Positions 17,310 through 25,219 of a stretch of 64,000 nucleotides of DNA are shown piece after piece. The notes under the pieces were generated by a model. The model was given only the letters and a program-made list of their open reading frames with translations, made no database searches and was not told the DNA's origin. Source of the stretch: Azospirillum sp051124815 (GTDB lineage Bacteria; Pseudomonadota; Alphaproteobacteria; Azospirillales; Azospirillaceae); the NCBI RefSeq assembly GCF_051124815.1, contig NZ_CP118486.1:186001-250000 (forward strand), written 5' to 3'. The stretch's first letter is position 1. Every line of letters starts with the position of its first letter. The position numbers and the translations under genes were made by a program.

Positions 17310-18011
17310 ATGAGCAAGCCCCTGATGACGAAGGCGATGCTGAACGCAGTGCTGACCGGCAAAGCAGTGCCGTTCGGCCGCCCGGATACGCTCAGCGCCA
17401 TCGGCAAGCATCCGACCGACGCCGCGGTCGCCATCGGCCCGGCCGGGCTGGAGGGCGACGAGCAGGCCGACCGCCGCAACCATGGCGGCCCCGACAAGGC
17501 GGTCCACCATTACCCCTTCGACCATTACGCAGCCTGGCGCGCCGACCTGCCCGCCCCCGCCCCGCTGCTGGATGCCGTCGGCGCCTTCGGCGAGAACCTG
17601 TCGACCCAGGGCCTGACCGAGGAGACGGTCTGCGTCGGCGACGTCTTCCGCATCGGCACGGCAATTCTGCAGGTCAGCCAGGGCCGCCAGCCCTGCTGGA
17701 AGCTGAACCACCGTTTCGGCGTCAAGGACATGGCGCGGCGGGTGCAGGCCACCGGCCGCACCGGCTGGTATTATCGCGTGCTGGAGCCCGGCATCGCCGC
17801 CGCCGGCGACGAAATCTCCCTAATCGACCGTCCCCTGCCCGACTGGCCGCTGGCCCGCATCCTGCGCGCCTTCTACCACGACACCGGCGACCTCCCGACG
17901 CTGGCCGGCATCGCGGAACTGGAGCCGCTGGCCCCCGGATGGCGCACCCTCGCACGCCGGCGGGTGGAGAGCGGCCGGGTTGAGGACTGGACCAGCCGCC
18001 TCGGCGAGTGA
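17310..18011 (+). CDS. MOSC-domain protein (YiiM-like)
   Basis: 233 residues with the MOSC core (about 20-165): GDEQADRRNHGGPDKAVHHY, FGENLSTQGLTE, and QGRQPCWKLNHRFG containing the conserved cysteine used for molybdenum or sulfur binding. A C-terminal three-helix segment follows (about 175-225), as in E. coli YiiM, which reduces N-hydroxylated compounds such as 6-hydroxylaminopurine. GGAGAG precedes the ATG. It is divergent from the hydroxypyruvate isomerase gene, and a long inverted repeat lies 22 bases downstream, which could end its transcript or belong to the dctA control region. Confidence 0.9.
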   Translation: MSKPLMTKAMLNAVLTGKAVPFGRPDTLSAIGKHPTDAAVAIGPAGLEGDEQADRRNHGGPDKAVHHYPFDHYAAWRADLPAPAPLLDAVGAFGENLSTQGLTEETVCVGDVFRIGTAILQVSQGRQPCWKLNHRFGVKDMARRVQATGRTGWYYRVLEPGIAAAGDEISLIDRPLPDWPLARILRAFYHDTGDLPTLAGIAELEPLAPGWRTLARRRVESGRVEDWTSRLGE

Positions 18012-18033
18012 TCCGCCGATCCTCTCGACGTTC

Positions 18034-18083
18034 CGTTCGGATTTCCGGACGCCCATGGGCGGGCGCATCCGGAAATCCGAACG
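18034..18083 (+). promoter_or_regulatory. tandem DctD-type upstream sites forming a perfect inverted repeat
   Basis: Arms of 16 bases (CGTTCGGATTTCCGGA, 18034-18049, and its exact reverse complement at 18068-18083) flank 18 bases. Each arm is itself nearly palindromic around the core TCGGAttTCCGg, the kind of dyad reported for DctD upstream activating sites in rhizobia, and the two sites lie 34 bases apart centre to centre. They sit about 75-120 bases upstream of the -24 element, right for an enhancer of dctA. The hairpin could also act as a terminator for the MOSC gene. Confidence 0.55.
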
Positions 18084-18155
18084 GGCGCTGCTCTGACCAA
18101 CAGTAAAATCGTCATAGATCAATCGCTTGGCAGGCCACCGCCCGCCGATGCGCCT

Positions 18156-18171
18156 TGGCATGCCCGTTGCT
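18156..18171 (+). promoter_or_regulatory. sigma-54 promoter of dctA
   Basis: TGGCATGCCCGTTGCT matches the -24/-12 consensus TGGCAC-N5-TTGCA with the invariant GG and GC spaced by 10 bases. It lies 112 bases before the dctA ATG and downstream of the DctD-like sites. Confidence 0.75.
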
Positions 18172-18282
18172 CTTGTCCGGAGGCGTTCCGCCCCCGGTCC
18201 CGACCCGTTCGGAGCCGGTTTCCATCGACCGCAACCCGGCCGGCGCAACAAGGCGGGCGGGATAAGGTGAGGTAACAGGACA

Positions 18283-19563
18283 ATGAACAAACAGACGACG
18301 CTGATCATCGTCGCCATGCTGCTGGGCATCGTCACCGGCTATGTCTGCAACAGCCTGTTCGACGCGGCCGCGGCCAAGGAGATCGCCGGCTATTTCGCGA
18401 TGGTGACGGACATCTTCCTGCGCCTGATCAAGATGATCATCGCGCCGCTGATCTTCGCCACCCTGGTCGCCGGCATGGCCGGCATGGGCGACGCCCGCAC
18501 CGTCGGCCGCATCGGCGGCAAGGCGGTCGGCTGGTTCCTGATGGCGTCCTTCGCGTCGCTGTTCATCGGGCTGATCTTCGCCAACCTGCTGCAGCCGGGC
18601 GCCAATGTCGGCGTGCCGCTGCCCGATGCCGGGGCCAGCGCCGGTCTGAAGACCTCCGCCCTGAACCTGAAGGATTTCCTGACCCACCTGTTCCCGCGCA
18701 ACTTCTTCGAAGCGATGGCGAACAACGAGATCCTGCAGATCCTGATCTTCTCGGTCTTCGTCGGCCTCGCCATCGGCCAGCTGCGCGACACCAAGGCCGG
18801 CCTGCTCGCCCGCTCGATCGAAGAGGTCGTGCCGGTGATGCTGAAGGTCACCGACTATGTCATGCGCTTCGCCCCCATCGGCGTCTTCGCCGCCGTCGCC
18901 AACGTGGTGACCACGCAGGGCCTCGGCGTGCTGGCCGTCTACGGCAAGTTCATGGGCAGCTTCTATCTGACGCTGGCGGTCCTGTGGGCGACGCTGATCT
19001 TCGCCGGCTTCGTCGTGCTGAGGGGCGACGTGTTCCGCGTGGTCAAGGCGATGCGCCAGCCGATGCTGCTGGGCTTCTCCACCGCGTCCAGCGAATCCGC
19101 CTATCCCCGCGTGATGGAGGAGCTGAAGACGCTGGGCGTTGGTGAGCGGGTGATCGGCTTCGTCCTGCCGCTCGGCTATTCCTTCAACCTCGACGGCTCG
19201 ATGATCTACACGACCTTCGCGTCGCTGTTCATCGCCCAGGCCTATGGCGTGCCCCTGACGCTGGAGCAGCAGATCGTCATGCTGCTGGTGCTGATGGTGT
19301 CGAGCAAGGGCATCGCCGGCGTACCGCGCTCCTCGCTTGTGGTGGTCGCCGCCGTGCTGCCGATGTTCCACCTGCCGGAGGCCGGCGTGCTGCTGATCAT
19401 GGGCATCGACCATTTCCTCGACATGGGCCGCACCGCCACCAACGTGTTGGGCAACGGCATCGCCACCACCGTCGTCGCCAAGTGGGAGAACGCGCTGGGC
19501 GGCGAGGATGAAGCGGCCGAGGAAGCCGGCGGCGCCCTGCCCGCCCCGGCCGCTGCCGAGTGA
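18283..19563 (+). CDS. dctA: C4-dicarboxylate:cation symporter (DAACS family)
   Basis: 426 residues, matching DctA/GltP carriers (420-440). Features include many hydrophobic helices, the re-entrant serine-rich loop FSTASSESAYPRV, the conserved SFNLDGSMIYTTFASLFIAQ region (only its ends quoted in motif sense) and MVSSKGIAGVPRSS near the C-terminus, with DMGRTATNVLGN in the substrate-binding helix. It takes up succinate, fumarate and malate with protons or sodium across the inner membrane. The sensor and regulator dctB and dctD follow on the same strand, and a sigma-54 promoter with tandem dyads stands upstream, so induction by dicarboxylates is expected. A glutamate carrier is possible but less likely with this context. 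Confidence 0.9.
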   Translation: MNKQTTLIIVAMLLGIVTGYVCNSLFDAAAAKEIAGYFAMVTDIFLRLIKMIIAPLIFATLVAGMAGMGDARTVGRIGGKAVGWFLMASFASLFIGLIFANLLQPGANVGVPLPDAGASAGLKTSALNLKDFLTHLFPRNFFEAMANNEILQILIFSVFVGLAIGQLRDTKAGLLARSIEEVVPVMLKVTDYVMRFAPIGVFAAVANVVTTQGLGVLAVYGKFMGSFYLTLAVLWATLIFAGFVVLRGDVFRVVKAMRQPMLLGFSTASSESAYPRVMEELKTLGVGERVIGFVLPLGYSFNLDGSMIYTTFASLFIAQAYGVPLTLEQQIVMLLVLMVSSKGIAGVPRSSLVVVAAVLPMFHLPEAGVLLIMGIDHFLDMGRTATNVLGNGIATTVVAKWENALGGEDEAAEEAGGALPAPAAAE

Positions 19564-19626
19564 CGGGCCGGTAACCCGACGGACCAGTCCGGAAGACGGG
19601 CGGGCCATGGGACAGGGGCTTCTGCT

Positions 19627-21501
19627 ATGATGCGGCAGCCCCTTTCCCTGCCCGCCTTTTTCATGCCTTTAGCCAGACGCCTCCGCACCATCGGTCTTCT
19701 GCTGCCGGCGCTCGCCGGTCTGGCCCTGCTTGCCGGCATCGTCGGCTTCCGCGTCAGCGAGGGTATGGGGCTGGCCGCCCTGCAGGAGACCGGGCATCAC
19801 CGGCTCGACCTCTATGCCGGGAGCCTGGAGCGGGAGATCGACAAATACGCCTATTTCCCGGCCACGCTGGGGCTGGAGCGCGACGTCCTCGACCTCGTCT
19901 CCGGCCGCGCCCCGCTGGCCTGGGGACTGAACCGTTATCTTGAACGCCTGAACGAGCGGGCCGGTACGCTGTCGATCTATGTGCTGAACCGCCAGGGCCG
20001 GGTGCTGGCCGCCAGCAACTGGAACCGCCCCGACAGCTTCATCGGCGAGGATCTGTCCTACCGCCCCTATTTCGTCGAGGCCGCCGCCGGCCGCCAGGGC
20101 CGCTTCTTCGGCGTCGGCACCACGCGGGGGGAAGCCGGCTATTACCTGTCCGCCCCTTTGTCGGAGGATGGCGCCATCGTCGGCGTCGCGGTGGTGAAGG
20201 TCAGCCTGGAGCAGTTGGAACAGGGCTGGTCGACGGTGGAGGCGCCGGTCCTTGTCACCGACGAGAACGGCGTGGTGATCCTCGCCTCCGTCCCCTCCTG
20301 GAAATTCACCACCCTTCGGCCGATGGACGAGCCGACCCGCCGCCATTTCGACCAGACCCTGCAATACAACGCCCGCCCACTGCCGCCGCTGGGCCTGACG
20401 CCGGTCAGCCGGATCGCCGAGGATGCCGAGCTTGTTCGCCTCCCCCGCCCGGCCGGGGGGCAACTGGAGGAAACCGTCTTCCCGGTATCCGGCGGCTTCC
20501 TGGCCCAGACCGCCCCCTTGCACGGCACCGGCTGGACGATCACCGTGCTGTCGCCGGTGGCGCAGGTGACCGGCATGGCCTGGACGCGCGCCGCCCTTGC
20601 CGCGGTCGGCAGCGCTTTCCTCGGCATCCTGCTGCTGATGTGGGTGCAGCGCCGCCGTCACCTGCGCGACCTCGAACGCAAGGTGGAGGAGCGCACCCGC
20701 AACCTGCGCGCCGCCCAGGAGGAGCTTGTCCATGCCGGCAAGCTGGCGGTGATCGGCCAGCTCTCCGCCGGTCTGGCGCATGAGCTGAACCAGCCGCTGG
20801 CGGCGCTGCGCACCCTGTCCGGCAACAGCGTCAAGTTCCTCCAGCGCGGCAATCTCGACGCCGCGCAGGGCAATCTGGAGCGCATCGCCAATCTGGTGGA
20901 CGCCATGGGCGCCCTGACCAGCCAGCTGAAATCCTTCGCCCGCAAATCCTCCGGCGCCCCCCGCCCGGTGGCGGTGCGGCGGCCCATCGACAACGCGCTG
21001 TTCCTGCTGGATCAGCGGCTGCGGCGCTCCGGCGTCGCCGTGCAGCTCGACGTGCCGGAGGATGTTGTCGCGCTCTGCGATCCCAACCGGCTGGAGCAGG
21101 TGCTGGTCAATCTGGTCGCCAATGGGCTGGACGCGCTGGCCGGGCGCGAGGACGGCAGGCTGACGCTCGCCGCCCGGACGGAGGATGGCCGGGTTAGCAT
21201 CGCCGTGGCCGACAACGGCCCCGGCCTGTCCGCCGACGTGCTGCCCCGCCTGTTCGAGCCCTTCTTCACCACCAAGGAGGCGGCGAAGGACGGGGCAAAA
21301 GAGGGCGGCGGCGGGCTTGGCTTGGGGCTTGCCATCTCGGCCGGGATCGTGCGTGACTTCGGCGGCGCCCTGACCGGGGCGAATGGTCCGGAGGGCGGAG
21401 CGGTGTTCACCATCGACCTGCCCGCCGCCGCGCTGCCCACCGACCCGACCGCCGTCCAGGCCAGAGACCTCATATGTCCGACGCTGCCGCCAACGCCCTG
21501 A
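19627..21501 (+). CDS. dctB: C4-dicarboxylate sensor histidine kinase
   Basis: 624 residues. Two membrane helices (about 20-42 and 319-340) bracket a periplasmic sensor of about 275 residues with the double-PDC/Cache pattern of DctB (VLNRQGRVLAASNWNRPDSF, then LSYRPYF, FFGVGTTRGEAGYYLSAP). A coiled coil leads to the H-box QLSAGLAHELNQPLAALRTL with His385 and an HATPase domain (NLVANGLDAL, DNGPGL, GGLGLGLAIS). DctB phosphorylates DctD when dicarboxylates bind. Here dctB overlaps dctD by 28 bases and follows dctA, unlike the divergent dctA-dctBD order of rhizobia. Confidence 0.9.
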   Translation: MMRQPLSLPAFFMPLARRLRTIGLLLPALAGLALLAGIVGFRVSEGMGLAALQETGHHRLDLYAGSLEREIDKYAYFPATLGLERDVLDLVSGRAPLAWGLNRYLERLNERAGTLSIYVLNRQGRVLAASNWNRPDSFIGEDLSYRPYFVEAAAGRQGRFFGVGTTRGEAGYYLSAPLSEDGAIVGVAVVKVSLEQLEQGWSTVEAPVLVTDENGVVILASVPSWKFTTLRPMDEPTRRHFDQTLQYNARPLPPLGLTPVSRIAEDAELVRLPRPAGGQLEETVFPVSGGFLAQTAPLHGTGWTITVLSPVAQVTGMAWTRAALAAVGSAFLGILLLMWVQRRRHLRDLERKVEERTRNLRAAQEELVHAGKLAVIGQLSAGLAHELNQPLAALRTLSGNSVKFLQRGNLDAAQGNLERIANLVDAMGALTSQLKSFARKSSGAPRPVAVRRPIDNALFLLDQRLRRSGVAVQLDVPEDVVALCDPNRLEQVLVNLVANGLDALAGREDGRLTLAARTEDGRVSIAVADNGPGLSADVLPRLFEPFFTTKEAAKDGAKEGGGGLGLGLAISAGIVRDFGGALTGANGPEGGAVFTIDLPAAALPTDPTAVQARDLICPTLPPTP

Positions 21502-22829
21502 AGGTTCTCCCCCTGAAAGTTTTGATCGTCGAGGACGACCCGAATGTCAACCTCGGCTGCCAGCAGGCTTTGGAACTGGAAGACATCCCGACCCAGGCGG
21601 TCGACAGCGCGGAGAAGGCCCGCCGGCTGGTGGCCGACGGCTTTCCCGGCGTCATCGTCACCGACATCCGCCTGCCGGGCATGGACGGGATGGCGCTGCT
21701 GGCCGAACTGCTGGCAAGCGACCCCGACCTGCCGGTGGTGCTGATGACCGGCCATGGCGACGTGGCGATGGCGGTGCAGGCGATGAAGCTCGGCGCCCAC
21801 GACTTCATCGAGAAGCCCTTCTCACCCGACTATCTGGTCGAGGTGGTGCGCCGCGCCCTGGACAAGCGCCGCCTGACGCTGGAAGTGCGCGACCTGCGCG
21901 CCCGCCTGCAGAATCGCGACAGCATCGAGGCGCGGCTGGTCGGCGGATCGCCGCAGATGGAGCGGGTGCGCCGGCTGATCGGCGAACTCGCCAACTCCGC
22001 CGCCGACGTGCTGATCCATGGCGAAACCGGCTCCGGCAAAGAGCTGGCCGCCCGCTGCCTGCACGACGCCGGCCCGCGCCGAAGCGGCAACTTCGTCGCC
22101 ATCAACTGCGGCGGCCTGCCGGAAAGCCTGATCGACAGCGAAATCTTCGGCCACGAGGCCGGCGCCTTCACCGGGGCCGGCAAGCGCCGCATCGGCAAGG
22201 TGGAGCATGCCAACGGCGGCACCCTGTTCCTCGACGAGATCGAGAGCATGCCGATGCCGGTGCAGATCAAGTTCCTGCGCGTGCTTCAGGAGCGTACGCT
22301 GGAGCGGCTGGGCTCCAACACCCCTGTCCACGTCGATTGCCGGGTGATCGCCGCGACCAAGGTGGATTTGCGCGAGTTGGCCGACCGTGGGCAGTTCCGT
22401 GCCGATCTCTATTACCGCCTGAACGTCGCCAACTTGCCCCTGCCGCCGCTGCGCGACCGGCGCGAGGACATCCCGCTGCTGTTCGAACAGTTCACCCTGC
22501 AGGCCGCCGCCCGCCACGGCCGCCCTGTCCCGCCGCCGGATGCCGAGCGCATGCGCCGCCTGATGGCTTACGACTGGCCGGGCAACGTGCGCGAGCTGCA
22601 CAATGTCGCCGACCGCTGCGTGCTCGGCATCGAACAGGGCTTCCCCCCCTTCGCCAGCGCCCACCCCGCCGCCGGCCGGCCCTTGGCCGAGACGGTGGAA
22701 GCCTTCGAGCGCGCGCTCATCGCCGACACCCTGCGCCGCACCAACCACAGCCTCGCCCGCGCCGCGGAGGAACTGCAGATCGCCAAGACCACGCTGCACG
22801 ACAAGATCAGGAAATACGGGCTGTCGTAA
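21474..22829 (+). CDS. dctD: sigma-54-dependent response regulator of dicarboxylate transport
   Basis: 451 residues in the NtrC/DctD layout. The receiver has VEDDP and phosphoacceptor Asp64 in IVTDIRLPGMDG, with Lys in IEKPF. The AAA+ domain carries Walker A GETGSGKE, the sigma-54 contact loop GAFTGA and Walker B GGTLFLDEIE. The C-terminal Fis-type helix-turn-helix ends LARAAEELQIAKTTLHDKIRKYGLS. Phosphorylated DctD activates the dctA sigma-54 promoter, whose elements are visible upstream at 18034-18171. The gene starts inside dctB, so the two are translationally coupled. Confidence 0.93.
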   Translation: MSDAAANALKVLPLKVLIVEDDPNVNLGCQQALELEDIPTQAVDSAEKARRLVADGFPGVIVTDIRLPGMDGMALLAELLASDPDLPVVLMTGHGDVAMAVQAMKLGAHDFIEKPFSPDYLVEVVRRALDKRRLTLEVRDLRARLQNRDSIEARLVGGSPQMERVRRLIGELANSAADVLIHGETGSGKELAARCLHDAGPRRSGNFVAINCGGLPESLIDSEIFGHEAGAFTGAGKRRIGKVEHANGGTLFLDEIESMPMPVQIKFLRVLQERTLERLGSNTPVHVDCRVIAATKVDLRELADRGQFRADLYYRLNVANLPLPPLRDRREDIPLLFEQFTLQAAARHGRPVPPPDAERMRRLMAYDWPGNVRELHNVADRCVLGIEQGFPPFASAHPAAGRPLAETVEAFERALIADTLRRTNHSLARAAEELQIAKTTLHDKIRKYGLS

Positions 22830-22853
22830 CGTTGGCGCTCAGGCGGCGCAACG

Positions 22854-23447
22854 TCACACGGGAGACGTGCGAAGCTCCGGCGGTAAGGATTCAATTGCCC
22901 ATGCGGGCAAATTCAAAGCCAGTTTGGTCGTCCGGTCCATTTCGCGCTTCAGCAGCAGGCGCCGTTGTCCGCTGGAATTGTCGAAGATCCACGTGCGGTG
23001 TGCAATGGCAACCGCATCAACCAAAGCCGCCATGCTACGCCCATAGCGACGCATAATAGCTTCCTTCGGCACGTCATGGCCTCCCAGGAGAACGCGCGTC
23101 CGCACGCGCGCTGCGGAAATCGCAACATTGCCGATGCCGACGAAGATGAGATTGACCTTATAGCCGGCTTCCCGCGCCCGTCGCATCAAGGCCAACTCGC
23201 TCTTGCCGGTAAGCGTCGTTTCCATCGCGAAGGTTTCATGCCGGCGCAGGTGTTCTTCGCGAAGCTCCAATGCGACGCGGCCGGCCCGCATGTGGGCCAC
23301 CAAGCTGTTCACATCATCCGGATCGAGATCTCGTGCAATGTCATCGGCATTCACGAACGGAAGCCGTCCGATGATAAAGCGACGGGCGATGGTCGACTTG
23401 CCGGCGCCGTTTGGACCGGCAAGCACCCAAATCTGCGACCGGATCAT
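22854..23447 (-). CDS. zeta-toxin-like P-loop kinase/ATPase
   Basis: 197 residues with an N-terminal P-loop LAGPNGAGKSTIARR (about 8-22), then FVNADDIARDL, which matches the substrate-binding aspartate region of zeta toxins, and FAMETTLTGKSEL, the conserved ETT motif of that family. A C-terminal basic region (RRLLLKREMDR) follows. Zeta toxins phosphorylate UDP-N-acetylglucosamine and are held in check by a partner. Here the start codon overlaps the stop of a small upstream gene (ATGA), as in a toxin-antitoxin pair, but the partner does not look like epsilon antitoxin. It could equally be a harmless nucleotide or sugar kinase. Confidence 0.75.
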   Translation of the reverse strand: MIRSQIWVLAGPNGAGKSTIARRFIIGRLPFVNADDIARDLDPDDVNSLVAHMRAGRVALELREEHLRRHETFAMETTLTGKSELALMRRAREAGYKVNLIFVGIGNVAISAARVRTRVLLGGHDVPKEAIMRRYGRSMAALVDAVAIAHRTWIFDNSSGQRRLLLKREMDRTTKLALNLPAWAIESLPPELRTSPV

Positions 23448-23701
23448 TCCACGAGCAGCGAAACCAGAATTTCGTCACCGGTCGAGAAGTCGACCAGTTC
23501 TTTCCGCCCTTGCGGATATTCCTTGATGACGCAGCCGGGCGGCGTGTCGTCCCGGGTGTAGTAGACCGGCACACCGGCACGGAGTACCCGTCGCATTTCC
23601 GTCCCGTCATCCTGCTCCAGCTGGGATTCGAAATGACGTTCCTGTTCGGGTGTCATCCTGTCCAGCGTACCGGGGGTCAGATCCATCGGTTGCCCATCCA
23701 A
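23444..23701 (-). CDS. small acidic protein coupled to the zeta-toxin-like gene
   Basis: 85 residues from a TTG start that has AAGGA five bases upstream; an ATG at 23686 (80 residues) is the alternative but lacks a ribosome site. The protein is rich in Asp/Glu, with an N-terminal helical part (TPEQERHFESQLEQDDGTEM) and a beta-rich end (VYYTRDDTPPGCVIKEYPQG, then DEILVSLLVE). No known family was recognised. The 4-base overlap with the P-loop gene makes a toxin-antitoxin or regulator-kinase pair plausible; the antitoxin role is inference from position, size and charge only. Confidence 0.7.
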   Translation of the reverse strand: MDGQPMDLTPGTLDRMTPEQERHFESQLEQDDGTEMRRVLRAGVPVYYTRDDTPPGCVIKEYPQGRKELVDFSTGDEILVSLLVE

Positions 23702-23803
23702 TCGAGTCCTTCATCGATAATGAACAGTAGGACCGTTGCGGCAGGATGACAAATCACAATCCGAGAAGGCTGAGCCCTGCCGTCGGCTGAGATAGCGCGA
23801 CGA

Positions 23804-25117
23804 TCACCCCCGCAGCGCAGCTTCGATCCCGGCGGCGATGCCCAGCAGGCTGCGGTCGCTGCCGCGCCGCCCCATCGCCATCAGCCCGACCGGCAACACG
23901 TCGGCGGGAACCGGAAGGGAAATGGCCGGCAGGTCGAACAGGTTGGCGACGCGGGTGTTGCGCAGCAGCGCCAGATTGACGCGGTGGAAGGCCGCATCCT
24001 CCAGCACTTCCGATATGGCGGGCGCGGTCATCGGCACGGTCGGCAGCAGCAGGACCAAATGGCGGGTCAGCCGCTCGTCCATCAGCCGGATCAGGTCGGC
24101 CCGGCGTCGCTGCATCCGGACATAGTCGGCGGCGGGCGCCTTGGCGCCGGCCTCGATCCGCGCGCGGGTCTTCGGATCGATGCCGTCGAGCGCCGCGATG
24201 CCGAGTTCGGCCAGCGTCGCCGCCAGTTCGATGGCGGTGAAGACGCCGATGCGGTCCAACTCCGCCAGCGATTCCAATTCCGCCTCGATGGATCCCTCCA
24301 CGATATGCGCCCCGGCCGCGCGCAGCCGGTCCAGCGCCGCCTCGAACGCTGCGGCGACGACGGGCTCGACGCCGTCGAACAGCCGGCCGCGCGGCACCAG
24401 GAAGGATTGCCCGGCGACCGGCAGCGCCGCCAACGGAGCCGGATCGCAGTCGGAAAGCACGCTGTCCAGCAAGGCCGCATCGGCGACGGTGGCGGCAATC
24501 GGCCCGATGACGTCCAGCGTCGGCGACAGCGGGAACGCCCCCTCGGACGGCAGGCGCCCGGCGGACGGCTTGAAGCCGACGGCGCCGCACAAAGCCGCCG
24601 GGATGCGCAGCGATCCGCCGGTGTCGCTGCCCAGCGCGATCTCCGCCATGCCGTCCACGACCGAGATCACCGCCCCCGACGACGACCCGCCGGGCACCCG
24701 CGAGCGGTCACGGGGATTGCCGGGATTGCCGTAATGGGGATTGGTGCCGACCGCGGAGAAGGCGAATTCCGTCATGTGGGTGCGGCCGACGATCACAGCG
24801 CCGGCCGCGCGCAGCCGCGCCACCGCACGGGCATCGCGCCCGGCAACCGGTTGCCCACGCAGGATGGCGGACCCGGCCGCCGTGGTCTCGCCCGCCACGT
24901 CGAACAGCGCCTTCACCGAGACGATCCGCCCGTCGAGCGGCCCCAGCCGTCTGCCGCCCGCGGCACGCCGGTCGCTGGCCATGGCGGCGGCGCGTGCCTC
25001 TTCGGCATAGACCCCCGTGAAGACCAGGGAGCCCTGCCGCTCCGGTTCGGCGATCCTGGCGAGCGCCGCCTCAACCCTGTCGGCGGCGGAGGCGAGGGAG
25101 GCGGACGGCACGGTCAT
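23804..25117 (-). CDS. amidase (amidase-signature family)
   Basis: 437 residues. The Ser-Ser-Lys catalytic triad region is clear: Lys in IVSVKALFDVAGE, the glycine/serine-rich signature VPGGSSSGA, and the nucleophile segment LGSDTGGSLRIPAA. These enzymes hydrolyse amides, including allophanate, indoleacetamide and peptide amides; GatA is a paralogue, but the absence of gatB/gatC and the shorter length argue against it. AGGAG lies just before the ATG at 25117. It is 102 bases downstream of nagE on the same strand; whether it belongs to that operon is unclear. Confidence 0.88.
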   Translation of the reverse strand: MTVPSASLASAADRVEAALARIAEPERQGSLVFTGVYAEEARAAAMASDRRAAGGRRLGPLDGRIVSVKALFDVAGETTAAGSAILRGQPVAGRDARAVARLRAAGAVIVGRTHMTEFAFSAVGTNPHYGNPGNPRDRSRVPGGSSSGAVISVVDGMAEIALGSDTGGSLRIPAALCGAVGFKPSAGRLPSEGAFPLSPTLDVIGPIAATVADAALLDSVLSDCDPAPLAALPVAGQSFLVPRGRLFDGVEPVVAAAFEAALDRLRAAGAHIVEGSIEAELESLAELDRIGVFTAIELAATLAELGIAALDGIDPKTRARIEAGAKAPAADYVRMQRRRADLIRLMDERLTRHLVLLLPTVPMTAPAISEVLEDAAFHRVNLALLRNTRVANLFDLPAISLPVPADVLPVGLMAMGRRGSDRSLLGIAAGIEAALRG

Positions 25118-25219
25118 GGCAGGCTCCTGACGTATCATAGAACGGGGCGCGCAAACGCATGTGCCACATCGCCGCCGGCTTGGCGATAGCGATGATGCGA
25201 ACCGGCCCCGCCCCGCCGA

